From Flaveria trinervia (Eukaryota; Streptophyta; Magnoliopsida; Asterales; Asteraceae), in NCBI GenBank assembly GCA_025506515.1, contig CM046442.1:110599706-110663705 (forward strand): a stretch of DNA of 64,000 nucleotides. Reading direction: 5' to 3'. Of the stretch, positions 42,231-52,991 are shown piece by piece; position 1 is the stretch's first letter; every line of letters begins with the position of its first letter. The translations under genes and the position numbers were made by a program. Under the pieces are notes generated by a model that did not search any database, was not told the DNA's origin, and was given only the letters and a program-made list of their open reading frames with translations.

Positions 42231-44760
42231 ATGGACAATGTTATCATGAAAAAATCTCCACTGATTATTCCTCATGACTTTGATACTTAGTGCCAAAGAA
42301 TGGAAGGCTTCGTCAAGTCTCAAGCCAACAAGATATAAAGATCCATTGTATTAGGACCTCACACCCTAAGCACTACTTCAACTACTACTGGTGGTGGAAT
42401 GGTTTCAATGAAAGTGCCTGACTATTTTAAACAAGATTAGAAGAAGAATGATATAGATCAAAAGACCATGATCGTTCTACAAACTGCTTTTACCAACTCT
42501 ATATATAAAGGCTTCAAGAAGTGCAGAAGTACATAGCAGCTTTAGGATGCACTGATACTAGGGTCTGAGGAAGTGAAGGAAAACAAGAAGGATCTCATGA
42601 AGCAACAGGTTGAGCATTTCACCTAAAAACATTTGAAACTATGACTAAATAACACTTTAGGTATGTTGAGATTGTAAATACTCGGATGGATGTTGGAGTT
42701 AAACTTGAGAATAGAGACATTGTAAGAAAGTTCATGTTCTCACTTCACAGATAATGGCATCACTACTATATGGCCATTTTGGTGACCTGAAAACCTCTGC
42801 ACCCTTACTCTTACAGAGCTGTATGGTAACCTAAGTGGTTACTAAATGGAAATAAACATGCAAAATCCATCAAAAGCTCTTCTAGCAATCAATAGAGTTC
42901 AGCCTTCTTTTCATCACCTTCTCGGAGACCCCCAAGGAAGAGCTACATACAAGGAAGTCTATTCCAATAGATAAGCTAATCTCAAGCTTTTATGTCTTCT
43001 GATCAAAGTTATGGAAACTTTCTCTTCACTCTTGAAGAGTTGGATTGTATCCATCTAGATAATATGAAGTATATAGAGATAGTCCAGTAAATAGATCTTC
43101 ACATTCATAGAGCTAGAATGTTCTACAAGAGAATTGGAGGAAAGTTCCCAAGCAATGTATCCAGTGAAAAGTTTCGATTAGATAAAAGTAGAGTGAGACG
43201 TTACAACTCTAAGCATATAGGACACTTTGCTAGGGAGTGCAAGACACCAAGGAAAAATGGTGGCCAAGCACAATCCAAACCAAGCTACACTGATGCAGCT
43301 CCAAGATCTAAGAAGCCAAGCCAACCAAAACAACAAGTTGATGGTTTTGTTGAAGAGTGAGGCTTTGACTAGAGCTTTCAGATAGAGGATGTTTATCCAA
43401 ATTAAGCACTGATGACTGACCATGATGAAGCCAAGCCAACAAAAACAACAAGTTGATGTCACTATTGAAGAGTGATGTTTTAGGCTTTGAGTGAAGCCAA
43501 GCCAAGCCAAGAAGATTTGAGAAGCCAAGCCAACAAAAACAACAAGTTGATGTTTATGTTAAAGAGTGAGGCTTTGACTGGAGCTTTCAGATAGAGGATG
43601 TTATCCAAATTAAGAACTGATGACTGCCCATGATGAAGCCAATGTATTAGAATATCTCTGTTGAATATATTGCTAAAGTAAAACATGTTTAGGTTATATA
43701 ATTTGAAGTGATATCTGACCTTAAGTCTTTGAATATTTTATAAGCTGATTTCAAAAGAGCTAAAAATGACTATAAACTTGAAATAGAAGATTTAGAGAAA
43801 ATAATTTTCCACTCTTAATCATGAGAACACAAATTACAGGAATCCAATCAAAGATCTCATTACCAAGTTAACTGAATGCTAGGCTGAACTTGTGATCAGT
43901 AAAGACAGGGTAAAAAAGTATGTTCTTGAATAGAAAACCCTTAAGGTGTGGAACTAGTCAAGATGAGTTGCCACTCATTGACCCTATCCAAGAAGAGAAT
44001 GAAGATGAAGATAAGATAGTGAAGGATGAACCAAAAGTAAGGGAGGAGGTTTATCCTAAGAAGGGTCATTATACTCCTAGAGAGAACAAAGAACCAAGGA
44101 TGGCCAAGTCAGCTTCGAAGAATTTGATCAGAGCTGCTAAAAAAATCAAAGAAAGCTCAAGATATGAAGCCCTATTTCAATCTCGAGCAAAAACAAGTCT
44201 TTATCTCTACTGGGTTTGAAATGGTACTCGACTATGGACTATTGTACCAAGAGTCCTAGTTCAAGTTAAAACCATCATGGACAAGAGAAGAAGGTTTAAT
44301 AAATATGAATCGTTGTTGCACAACCTGAACCATCCAGCTTCAAGAGCAAGCTTCACCCTCAAAAGCCTGTTGTATCATCTATGAAGATGAAGAAGGAAGT
44401 GGAAAGAGATCAAGCTCAACCTTCTACTCAAAAGAAGACCCGAAGAAGTATGCCTGTTGAATGTATCATGGGTGGTGATACTACTGACTTTGCTACGGAT
44501 TGCATCTACAATCCTAAGAGTACCATCCACATGCACAAAAAGAAGACTTTTAAGAGGATGAAGAAAATAGCTTCAGAAGGAAAATCACTTTTCTTCAAAA
44601 GCTCCAAGGTGAACATGAAGAAAATAGGTGGAAAACTAATTTCAGAAGCAATTTTGGTTTCGAAAAAAAGGAATGCTTCTGAAGTACTGAAGTCTATTGC
44701 AATGAATGCAAAAGCTTTTGAAGGTGAGTCTCCAAAAATTTTGAAGTCATAAAAACTTCC
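42231..44760 (+). pseudogene. gag of element K (many stops, internal repeats)
   Basis: ATG at 42231 gives MDNVIMKKSPLIIPHDFDT, matching A's MKKSPLIILEDFGTW. Stops then occur every few dozen codons (for example 42298, 42348, 42430). 43118-43360 contains the decayed knuckle YNSKHIGHFAREC, with the first Cys pair lost, and SKPSYTDAAP. A segment of about 100-200 bp is duplicated at 43312-43642. 43920-44219 holds LRCGTSQDELPLIDPIQEEN and 44381-44752 the Lys-rich extension (KKTFKRMKKIASEGKS). TTCCGAAG-like words occur at 44640-44790. Confidence 0.8.
43312..43642 (+). repeat. local triplication in gag of element K
   Basis: GAAGCCAAGCCAACAAAAAC recurs at about 43312, 43425 and 43521. The following AGGCTTTGACTRGAGCTTTC block with GATAGAGGATG and CTGATGACTG recurs at about 43362-43432 and 43568-43642. 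Confidence 0.8.
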
Positions 44761-44979
44761 AAAGTTTCAGAGGCCAAGTTTAATTTTCCAAAGATGGTGT
44801 GGAAGATGAAGGAAGGCCATAAAAGTAAAGTGTCTTTATTAACTTTTTTACAACAGCCAAGTATCCTCAAATCTTATATATAGGATCAGTAATTGTTGAA
44901 CTATCTTGAATTCATATTGATAAGACAAAATCTAGAAAGTCTTGAGCTTCCAAATGTAACTACCCATCTCTTTTTCATG

Positions 44980-45215
44980 TGTAGGAATAGCTGAAGACCA
45001 AAAGAAATGTATGGATCATTGACAGTGGTTGTTCAAGGCACATGACAGTTAATGGCTCTTTGCTTCAAAACTTTGAGAAAATTAATGGAGAGTCGGTTGC
45101 TTTTGGAGTAGAATAAGGTGGTTACATCATAGGAAGGGGCAGAGTCACAAAAGGTAAGCTCAATATTGAGAAGGTAAATTTTGTCAAAGAGATTGGTTAT
45201 TATCTCTTGAGTGGA
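44980..45215 (+). pseudogene. protease of element K (DSG kept)
   Basis: The plus strand encodes MWIIDSGCSRHMTVNGSLL, then NGESVAFGVE, a stop, GGYIIGRGRVTKGKLNIEKV and FVKEIGYYLLSG. The aspartic protease triad D-S-G is intact, unlike A and B. One stop breaks the domain. Confidence 0.82.
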
Positions 45216-45985
45216 TATTAGTTTTATGACTAGAGACATAACATGCTCATCACTGAGCATTAGTGAATTGTTCTCAAGCTTGAAGTTGTCATTTCTTAAG
45301 AGCATATCCTACATAGAACCCCCAGGAAGGGAACATATACAAGATAGATTTTTAGTAAAGCTCCCTTCCAGGAGACGTTTCTTGCGATTTATCTAAAGCT
45401 AATAGTGACGAGTCTTTCCTCTAGTATAGAATATTTACCATGTAAACTTTTAGAATATGAATAAATTAATTAAAGATGATTTGGTAAATGGAATGCCAAA
45501 GAAAGAGTTCACAAGAAATGACCATTGTGTTGCATGTCTAAAAGGAAATATGAACACAAGTGTAATGAGTCTAGGAAGAACTTCAAATTGCCTTATGATC
45601 ACAGATGGCTTCACAACATATACTTGGGTATTATTTCTTAGAAGTAAGGATAAGACCCCAAAAATCTTGAAAAACTTCATTCTAAAGATTAAGAATCAAT
45701 ATGAACACAAGGTCAATATCATAAGATGTGATCAAGGAATGAATTCAAGAATTAAATGCTTGATACATTTTATGATAAAAAGGGTATTATAAGATAATAT
45801 AGTGCTCCTAGAACTTTTCAACATAATGGTGTTACTAATTCTAAACTGGCTATCACCTTCTGGGTAGAGGAAGTGAATACTACTTGCTATATGCAAAACA
45901 GGGTTTTAGTAGTCAAAACTTATGATAAGACTCCTTATAAATATAGGCACTTCATTGGATACTCTTCCTAAGCTAAGGCTTATTA
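45216..45985 (+). pseudogene. pre-integrase and partial integrase of element K
   Basis: 45457-45792 encodes MPKKEFTRNDHCVACLKGNM followed directly by TSVMSLGRTSNCLMITDGF. The stretch with the first catalytic Asp (MDLFG) and its flank is missing, a deletion of about 30 codons relative to A. VNIIRCDQGMNSRIK keeps the second Asp region. After a frame change the Glu region and an AFWVEEVN-like segment follow to a join near 45985, where YSS.AKAY text jumps into RNase H. Confidence 0.78.
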
Positions 45986-46320
45986 ACTGTTGAAGCTGAA
46001 TACATTGCTGCTGCTGCTGTGCTCAAGTCCTTTGGATTCAAAATTAAATGTTAGAATCTAGATTCAACTTCAAGGAGACTCCTATCCATATAGATAACAA
46101 CAATGGTATCTCTATTATAGAGAATCTAATACAACACTTAAAGATAAAGCACATAAACATCAGGTATCATTTGGTAGGAGATAATTTTGAAAAACTAATA
46201 ATAAAACTAGTCAATGTTAAGACAAATAAACAATATTCTGATATGTTCAAAAAATCTTTTGATGAAAAAAGATTTAAATATCTTGTGTCGGCTATTGAGA
46301 TGATTACCTTTGAGTAGATT
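45986..46320 (+). pseudogene. RNase H C-terminal part of element K
   Basis: After the deletion join, VEAEYIAAAA-type text and FGFKIKC, then from 46048 MLESRFNFKETPIHIDNNNG, HLKIKHINIRYHLVGD and FKKSFDEKRFKYLVSAIEMI, ending TAG at about 46317. It lacks the RNase H N-terminus. Confidence 0.85.
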
Positions 46321-47054
46321 TTCTTAAATTAAATTCAAGAGTGCTTTTCAAATATATATGTGTCTTTAGATTTATCTAATTTATCACTCATATAAGCTCT
46401 ATTTACCTTGGAAGAAAATTTTTCTAAATGATATTCCTTAGATTTTTAAAAACTAAAGATATATTTTCTTTCAGAAGACATTAAATTGACTTTGAAAGAA
46501 AGTTGTCATCAAAACTAATAACTACTTACCATGGAATTTAACTTTAAAAGAAATTCTTATATATCTAGCGAAGCTTAAATCTTCTAAGTACTTATATGCT
46601 TTGAAGGACAACTTTCTTCCGAAAGCAACTAAGTCTCGGAAGTTTTATTCATCATTTGAATAAATTTTCTAAAGTTTAACATCTTCAAAAACCAATTTTG
46701 TCTCAGAAGAAAAACTCTAAGTACCTTTTCTTCTACAACAATTCTTGTCAAACTAAGGAATATATTCTGAACTCAAATTGCCTTCGTAAGTTTTTCTAAG
46801 ACAAATTACCATCGGAAGATTTTATATTTCCAAGATAACTACCTATTTGGGAACTTTTGCAAAGGTGGGACCGATATCCGGATTTCAAAGTTTATCTTTT
46901 AGCATTAACTTTGTCTCACATCCAAGCATATAAACAACCTTACAACGCTTCTCCCCCTTTCTTCTTCCTCTTCATCTGTAAACTTCTAACCCTAGATTCA
47001 GCCACAAACCTTATTTTTTCTTCATTTTATTCTTGATAAGGCTTCCTCAAACGG
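46321..47054 (+). repeat. pol-env spacer of element K
   Basis: Non-coding, with decayed TTCCGAAG-type words (46490-46830) and a pyrimidine-rich end (46930-47035) just before the env-like start, as in C and D. Confidence 0.65.
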
Positions 47055-48449
47055 CCAACCCTAAACCCCAAGCTAGCCATATTTCTCCATGCACTTACAT
47101 AGGCAACATAACCAGGTCGCTCTATTGTCCTGTCCGAAAGATCCTGGTTTCTCAAACTTTTGCCGCTTTCTAAGTGAATTGTCATACCTCACCGCACTCA
47201 TAATAGACCTTCCACTATATGAAGAACAACTGCTAGAGTTTTGGAGGACTAGCCAAGAGGTCATCTTGGATAATGAAAAGGCAATATCTGCATCAGTGCA
47301 GGGGAAGACTGTTTTCATCATCCCAACCACAATCAACACTCATCTAATGCTGGATAATGAACAATGTGAGCTTTCCTAACCTAAAGAAGCTATCAATGGA
47401 TCATTTAGGTAGATGCCTATGAAGAGGACTACTTAGTTTGGACCTTCAAGAAGAGTAAGGTTTCTTTCCAATAGAAGTACAACCTCCATGTTATAATCCG
47501 CTCTTTATAAAACAAACATGGAGGATGGGATCAAATTCCTAAGGACTTATCTAATATAGTCCATGGGATGGTTCAAGCGGTCAAGCTCAAGTACTCTTAG
47601 TTATTTATACAAACTTGCTTGCAAACTTAGATTCGTTAGTGTATTATATCTTCCCTAGACTTAAACCAACCTATCCCTGACCTCTAGTTCTATGATGATG
47701 AGGATATGGGATTCAGTGAGTATCATGATTCTCTCTTCTTCTCGCCTTCACAAGGCGAATGACTGCTCCTGATAGCCCGTATCTATCCCACATCATCCAC
47801 CCCCAATTGAGGTGTACTTTCCTAAACATGTTTAGCCAGACCATATGGAAGAGGCTCTCACTTTAGAAAGTGATTACATCGTTAAGTCCTCAACAATGGC
47901 AACCCAACCCCCTAACATTTCTCATGAAGCTATTATGGAGTAAAGGAAATCCAAAGTCCAAGAACTACTATCTGGTGGTGAGAGAGATGGCTTCGGTTAT
48001 GTTCTCTCATCCCCCTATGATTCTTTCATTAAAGATGAGAAGGCTCTGCAACTAAGAGTGCAACACTATTAAAACATGCACCTACTTGGTTTCAATAATA
48101 AGTCACCTTGTGTCTCAGGTGGCTACCTTAAAAAGGCAGGTTCTTAATCAGCAACTTGAGATCATGGATCTCAAGGGTAAGTCAGCTGAGAGGCCTGCCA
48201 GGCCTGTTAATCAGGTCCACAATAACCTGTGGATGTGGTGTACATGACCTCTAAATCAACTATGCAAGTGGGTGATACTACCAAAAAGGGGGAAAAGTCT
48301 TAACTGCAATCACTAGGCTTGAGAGCACTGCGCAAAGTATGGACATAGAGGCCTTACCATCCTCACTTGCAGTGGTCCATACTCAACAACCTCCTTAGGC
48401 ACACATCAATGTGGATACCTTAATTCAAAGCTTATTGGAGTAGGGAATT
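47055..48449 (+). pseudogene. env-like third ORF of element K, truncated
   Basis: The ancestral ATG appears as ACG at about 47053 (followed by GCCAACCC, as in MAN of A and D). An open piece at 47089-47379 reads MHLHRQHNQVALLSCPKDPG, LLEFWRTSQEVILDNEKAIS and VFIIPTTINTHLMLDNE. Later broken frames keep GGWDQIP and VQAVKLKYS, then Pro/Ser-rich text and a DTTKKGEK block that matches C at 26582-26610. It ends where element I's LTR begins. Confidence 0.65.
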
Positions 48450-48780
48450 TGTAACGACTGAACCTAGAGGCTCAGGAAATCAAATCAAGATAATAAAGAT
48501 CAAGTCGTGTGAGAACTTGAATTTGCCACGCGAGAAGTTCATTTCGTGCGAGAACTATGAAGTCGCGTGAGAACTATTTCTAGTTTAGTATAAATAGTTG
48601 TTTGTTGATGTAATTAAGTAGAGCTTTTATCATACTTACTTGTAATCACTCAAAATTAGAGAGCAATATACTTTACAATGTTATTTACATTTGTTTTATC
48701 ATATGCTATTCAATCTTAATACCATGAGATATCCGCGTTCTTATCACGAGATCGAAATAATGTTATTGTTGATTCTTACA
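48450..48780 (+). repeat. 5' LTR of element I (331 bp)
   Basis: TG start and CA end, TATAAATAG box at 48589-48597, and PBS-like ATTGGAAGAAGAGC directly after it (compare ATTGGTATCAGAGC). The partner LTR is not in the window. Confidence 0.65.
48589..48597 (+). promoter_or_regulatory. TATA box in LTR of element I
   Basis: TATAAATAG lies in the middle of the LTR, in the usual U3 position. Confidence 0.5.
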
Positions 48781-49360
48781 ATTGGAAGAAGAGCTTTATA
48801 TGTTTTGGATCAATTGAATTAAAGATAGAAGAGTGTTTTTGAAGTGTTCTTAAGCTTCGAACTTGAAATATTTGAAGATTAATTTGATTTTAATGTTTTT
48901 GATCACATTTGAAGATGTTAAGAGCTGTAATGCTTTTGGATGAAGAGTTGATGGTGGTTATATGATTAATTGAGATTAATTGAATCAATCAGAGACAATC
49001 AGGATCAAAATTAAACCTAAATCACTAATTGGAAGTTTAATCAAATAAATTTGGATAATTTCGTGAAAGATTGAAGTTGGAATCGTGAGAATTGGGAAAA
49101 TTGATCAAGAGAAAACTTGAAATTTGTGTGAGAAGTTTGGTTTTTTCAAAAGTTTGTCAGAAAGTTTGTTTCAAAAGACTTCTTTTGCGCAAGAATTTCA
49201 TCTTTTTGCATAATTTAGTTACAAAACTATCCGTGCAAAACGTTTATGGGAGAAACTTATGCGAATAGTGTTGGTCAAGACTGTTTGTGCAAGAACTTTG
49301 ATATTCGCGTGAGGATTAAAACTTGAAGAATTTTAGAATAATTTGGCTCCTGATTTCAAA

Positions 49361-50184
49361 ATGGCAAATCTAAAGAACAACACTGCCGCCCTTAACCTCG
49401 ATAATAAGATGGACACGAGCACTAAACCTCCTAGACTTCTCAGTGATAAGGATTATCCCGACTGGGTTTACTGATTTAAAATTCATGTTATTTACACCAA
49501 ACCCCGAGTGATGCGGTCAATTAAACTAGGACAATATGTTCCTGGGTATAACAATGAGAAAAGGGACTTGGTACACAAACCTAAACATCTCTAAGATGGT
49601 GAAGACATTAAGAAGCTTAAGCTTGATGATAAAGTGTATGCTACCATCACTATGACACTTACTACTAAGATTGGTCAAAAGTTCAAGGATTTTAGAATGG
49701 CTAAAGAGTTATACGATACGAAAGACGAACATAGCATGGGTAATAAGGACATGAAGGAAAGCCGAAAATACATGTTGAACCAAGAGTTTAACATGTTTAA
49801 CCATGTGTTGGGTGAGACATTGGAGGCTCAAATGTCCAGGTTTGTTAAGCTGATAACAAAGATGAAGAGTGCAGGAATTACTTTGAAGAATATTTTAGTG
49901 AACAAGAAGCTATTAAACTCTTTGCCTTATAACTGGAACAACAACTACACCACTTTTAAAAGGACAAAGGATTTGTTCACCTTGTCCCTTAGCGATCTGA
50001 TCTCCACTTTAAAGTCATATGAGATGGAAGAAAAATAGAGAGCTGTAAACCATATTAACACCATGGGATTTGAAGCATCTAAGATATATGATAAATGGCT
50101 AGTAATCCCAGTAACTATGTCACCTATTCCAAGTTATGTCAACAACAAATCAGCCAACCGTTTAATCCAATTGTCAAAGAACCA
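49361..50184 (+). pseudogene. gag of element I, N-terminal part
   Basis: ATG at 49361 opens MANLKNNTAALNLDNKMDTS, then PPRLLSDKDYPDWVY and a stop (the usual W in W.Y.F/W is lost), FKIHV and a second stop near 49592. From 49634 it is open: ATITMTLTTKIGQKFKD, LYDTKDEHSMGN, MLNQEFNMFNHVLGETLEAQ, KLLNSLPYNWNNNYTTFKRT and LSDLISTLKSYEMEEK. This is the UBN2-type copia gag fold (SLP.W...TLS.L...L...E). The lineage is not Sirevirus group 1 or 2 by sequence. H's insertion truncates it. Confidence 0.82.
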
Positions 50185-51030
50185 TCTACAGGATCGATGT
50201 TTGTCACTAACATTTTGTTTTTCTCTCAAACTCACTTACTCACACATGATTTTAGATGAAGCAAAATCTCTTCTAAGAGTTGATAATAATATATTAAGTA
50301 ACAAAGAACACAAGGAAATAATTTTCAAGGTACTTGTATATATTACTTCTTAACTCAAAGTATTACAAGACTCTTACAAGCATGTTAAAAGAGTTACAAT
50401 GAGAAACTATATATACTATCACCTACAGTCGGATATACTTTGATAGTAGCTGGAAACCTATAACTAAAGCATATAGTACAAAGTTAAAGTTAAAGGATCT
50501 TAGATAACGTCTTATCTATGATTAGGTAGTCATGACATCTCCATGAGTTACTTTTTGTCACCAATTAAAGTTGGTAACTATACTAACTGATAAAGGTAAA
50601 CAATGAAATAACTACATGGCCTTTTGAAAAAGTGCTATGTAGTATATTAGAGGTCTGCAGCGGAGTGTCACACAGACCATACTTATGTCTATTGGTTCAT
50701 AGCAGTGTCTTCCGAAGGTTAATTGGCTTGGGAAGAAAAACTTCTTCCAAGTCCAATTACACTTTGGAAGAGAATTAATTCTTCTAAGGCTTGGGGACTT
50801 CTACTTTAGAAGTCATCAACTTGAAATCTTCTAAGTCTTGAACTTCAGAAAAGAAGAATTTGTCTTCAGAAGTTGAAGTTTTCCTTCGGAAGTTGTTCTT
50901 GTACTTTTCTTCGAAAGAGCTACATTTGTCTTTGGAAGTTCCACACTTAGCTTTGGAAGTCCTTTATTAGTAGCACCAAAAATTCTCAAAGTGTTTGGTT
51001 TTGGTTGCACCAGCCTTTCTTGATCCAACA
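50185..51030 (-). repeat. 3' LTR of element H (C/E type, minus strand)
   Basis: About 846 bp. On the minus strand it runs TGTTGGATCAAGAAAGGCTGG (from 51030) to ACATCGATCCTGTAGA (50185). CTTCCGAAG-type motifs at 50700-50990. It interrupts gag of element I. The terminus at 50185 is mutated, so that edge is approximate. Confidence 0.82.
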
Positions 51031-51122
51031 AACACCCCTAAGCTGATACTACCAAAACCTCACTTGTTCCTGCTTCTCAAAACCTTCATCACCAGGGATA
51101 GAAGATGATTATTTATTTCGTT
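51031..51122 (-). pseudogene. env-like C-terminal tail of element H
   Basis: 92 bp between H's PPT (minus, AGCTTAGGGGTGTT, degenerate) and element G. It matches the last codons and PPT of C's and E's env-like gene (minus: AGAAGCAGGAACAAGTGAGG). The rest of H is missing: across G the sequence is the middle of a different LTR. Confidence 0.75.
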
Positions 51123-51589
51123 TGCTAAATCAATAGTTTAGATTCATTGATCTTGGATCTTAGAATTCATCTCGTTCAGATCTAGAAATCAAAGTTAAGA
51201 TGGGTGGACGTGTGTGAATCAAAGAACAAATAGATGGATAAGAATAATGTTATGATTTCATTGATGTTGATAAACAAATTACAATGATAATTATAGATAG
51301 CTGATGAAATCAAACCCACCCAAAGGAGAGGATTTCTCCTTGGGTGGTGACTTACACCATGAGAAACATACACAAAAGAACCACCCTTACCAAAATGCAC
51401 TAGTGGGTCTATTTATGCTAATATTAAATCATGACCTCATTTTAACTTTTCTTGTTATCTTGATATTGACTTTGTCTTGTATTTGTTTTATCCGATAATC
51501 AATTTGGTCTCTGAACTTGTACAATGAGATCTTCAGTCGGCTATGATTATCATTTGGTATGCTTCGGTTTATTACATTGTTGAACCCCA
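51123..51589 (-). repeat. LTR of element G, lower-coordinate copy
   Basis: 467 bp. On the minus strand it begins TGGGGTTCAACAATG and ends TTTAGCA. It differs visibly from the other copy, with dozens of substitutions by eye. PPT (minus TAGGGAGAGTATTGT) at about 51590-51604. Confidence 0.85.
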
Positions 51590-51933
51590 ACAATACTCTC
51601 CCTAAACTGATCCTTTCCAACCTAGAATTTGAAGATCTTCTCTGTCACATGTCTTCTTGATCAACTGATGTTCTAGCACAATTCACTGATGTTCTCCCCA
51701 TCGGATTATGCTCCTCCTAATATATTCTGACAAAGGTTAGAATCTCTTGAGAATACTTCTTCGTATTGGATATGGGTTGTATCACTTTTGGATTACAGTT
51801 CATATCACATCTCAAGGATTAGAATGTATTAGGCATATAATGAGGCTTTGAACTTCAATATACTGCATGAGGAACATGAATTAATGTTGAACACATTTCC
51901 ACTCTTTTGAAATAACTTGATAAATGAAATTCT

Positions 51934-52500
51934 TCAAATAATGAGTACTCCTTTGTTTAAAGTCAGGCTAACTTTCCGCTTAGTAGTCAGACACGAGTGC
52001 AAAACATCAATAAAAAAATATGAGCCCAAGTACTTCAAAAAAGGCATATGATAGTTATACAAGTCCTTAGATGAATCTGTGCAAAAGTGACCAAAGTTGA
52101 TTTCTATACTCTTTTTTTTGGTTTCATGATCAAAATGGATGTGCTTATTGGTTGCTATCATCCATATTGATGTTGTTTTTGAAGTCCTATTCATCAGCTG
52201 CTCATAAGCATTTCCTGCAACACATCCGCATTTCTTTGCTAACTCATCCACATTTGTTTGCAAAGCATCCGCATTTGTTTGCAAGGCATCCGCATTTTAT
52301 TTCAATGCATCCGCATTTGTGCTTAAAGTACCCGCATTTGTTTACAAGTCAACCGCATTTGGTGACAAGGCATCCATATTTTTTGCCAAGTCATCCACAT
52401 TTGATGACAAGTCATCCGCATTTGTGTATAACACATCTGCATTTGTGGATAAAACATCCCCATTTGATCAAGCATCATCTGCATTTGTTTTTGTTCATCC
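51934..52500 (-). pseudogene. heptad-repeat ORF of element G ending in RNase H-like text
   Basis: On the minus strand the 21-bp array (52222-52500) encodes repeated 7-residue units T-N-A-D-A-L-Q (MQTNADALQTNVDELAKKC). Three in-frame stops interrupt it upstream, and an open frame runs 52284 to 51934. After the repeats: GNAYEQLMNRTSKTT, HFDHETKKKSIEINFGHF and SYFFIDVLHSCLTTKR, which I align loosely with the copia RNase H end. A leucine every seventh residue suggests a helical or coiled-coil assembly region. Function is unknown; RNase H likeness is tentative. Confidence 0.5.
52222..52500. repeat. 21-bp tandem array, about 13 units
   Basis: Plus-strand unit CATCCGCATTTGTTTGCAAGG with variants. 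The CATCCGCATTTG core is best kept; the last units are 18-22 bp. Period 21 preserves frame. Confidence 0.88.
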
Positions 52501-52596
52501 ATATATTTTTTCAGACTTGAACAAAATCGATTTCACACTGCAGTGCAGGTCGGGAAATCAACAGTAGCTCCATTTCTTCATCTTTTCTTTGTTTTT

Positions 52597-52830
52597 AATG
52601 ATAATTATGTTCAATTGCATCGAATTTGAAGTATAATCCGTGGAATGATTATATTTCTTCAAATCGTACCATATTAAAGAGATCTGAAGTTTTTTCTTCT
52701 TGATTTTGAGATGAAAAAATGGGTCTTCTTCCTCTTTGATGATAATCTTATTCAATTGCATCGAATTTTGAATGAATAATCATGAACATGTTCACAATTC
52801 TTCAAATCATACCATAGTTGAACAGATTTG
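52597..52830. repeat. diverged direct duplication in element G leader
   Basis: TTCAATTGCATCGAATTTG and TTCTTCAAATCGTACCATA at 52608-52675 recur as TTCAATTGCATCGAATTTTG and TTCTTCAAATCATACCATA at 52752-52818. Confidence 0.7.
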
Positions 52831-52976
52831 TTGGTTTTACTTCTAATTTTGGGTATTAACATATAGATTTTGATGAACATGGACATTGTTCTTCATTTTT
52901 CTTCTTTTCTTCATTGTTCTTGACATCATTAAAGATGAAATCAGATTTGAAAACTAGATAAATCTAGCAACCACCA

Positions 52977-52988
52977 ACTCTGATACCA
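52977..52988 (-). other. primer-binding site of element G
   Basis: Minus-strand TGGTATCAGAGT, three bases from the LTR end, is an initiator-Met type PBS. It establishes the minus orientation. Confidence 0.88.
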
Positions 52989-52991
52989 GTT

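Larger units (their letters stand above)
41409..48449 (+). mobile_element. Element K: group 2 Sirevirus-like copia, plus strand, RT deleted
   Basis: 5' LTR (41409-42177) of the same type as A's, a PBS with TGGTATCATAAAAC, gag, protease, part of integrase, RNase H, a TTCC-rich spacer and an env-like start. Integrase joins RNase H near 45985 with all of RT missing. Element I interrupts it at 48450; the 3' LTR is not seen. Heavy decay (many stops in gag) makes it older than A or C by eye. Confidence 0.82.
48450..50184 (+). mobile_element. Element I: copia element with a short LTR, 5' part only
   Basis: 5' LTR 48450-48780 (TGTAACGACTG...GATTCTTACA), a degenerate PBS, a leader of 580 bp and gag. 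H's LTR cuts it at 50185. It interrupts K's env-like gene. Its LTR and leader repeat GTGCGAGAAC/GCGTGAGAAC words (48500-48570, 49100-49320). Confidence 0.72.

Noticed and set aside
42090..42323. Minus-strand ORF over K's LTR end and gag start
   Set aside because: Antisense shadow; the plus-strand reading matches A's gag start and the PBS.
52222..52500. CRISPR-like array
   Set aside because: The repeats are contiguous 21-bp tandem units without unique spacers, inside an LTR element in a plant genome.
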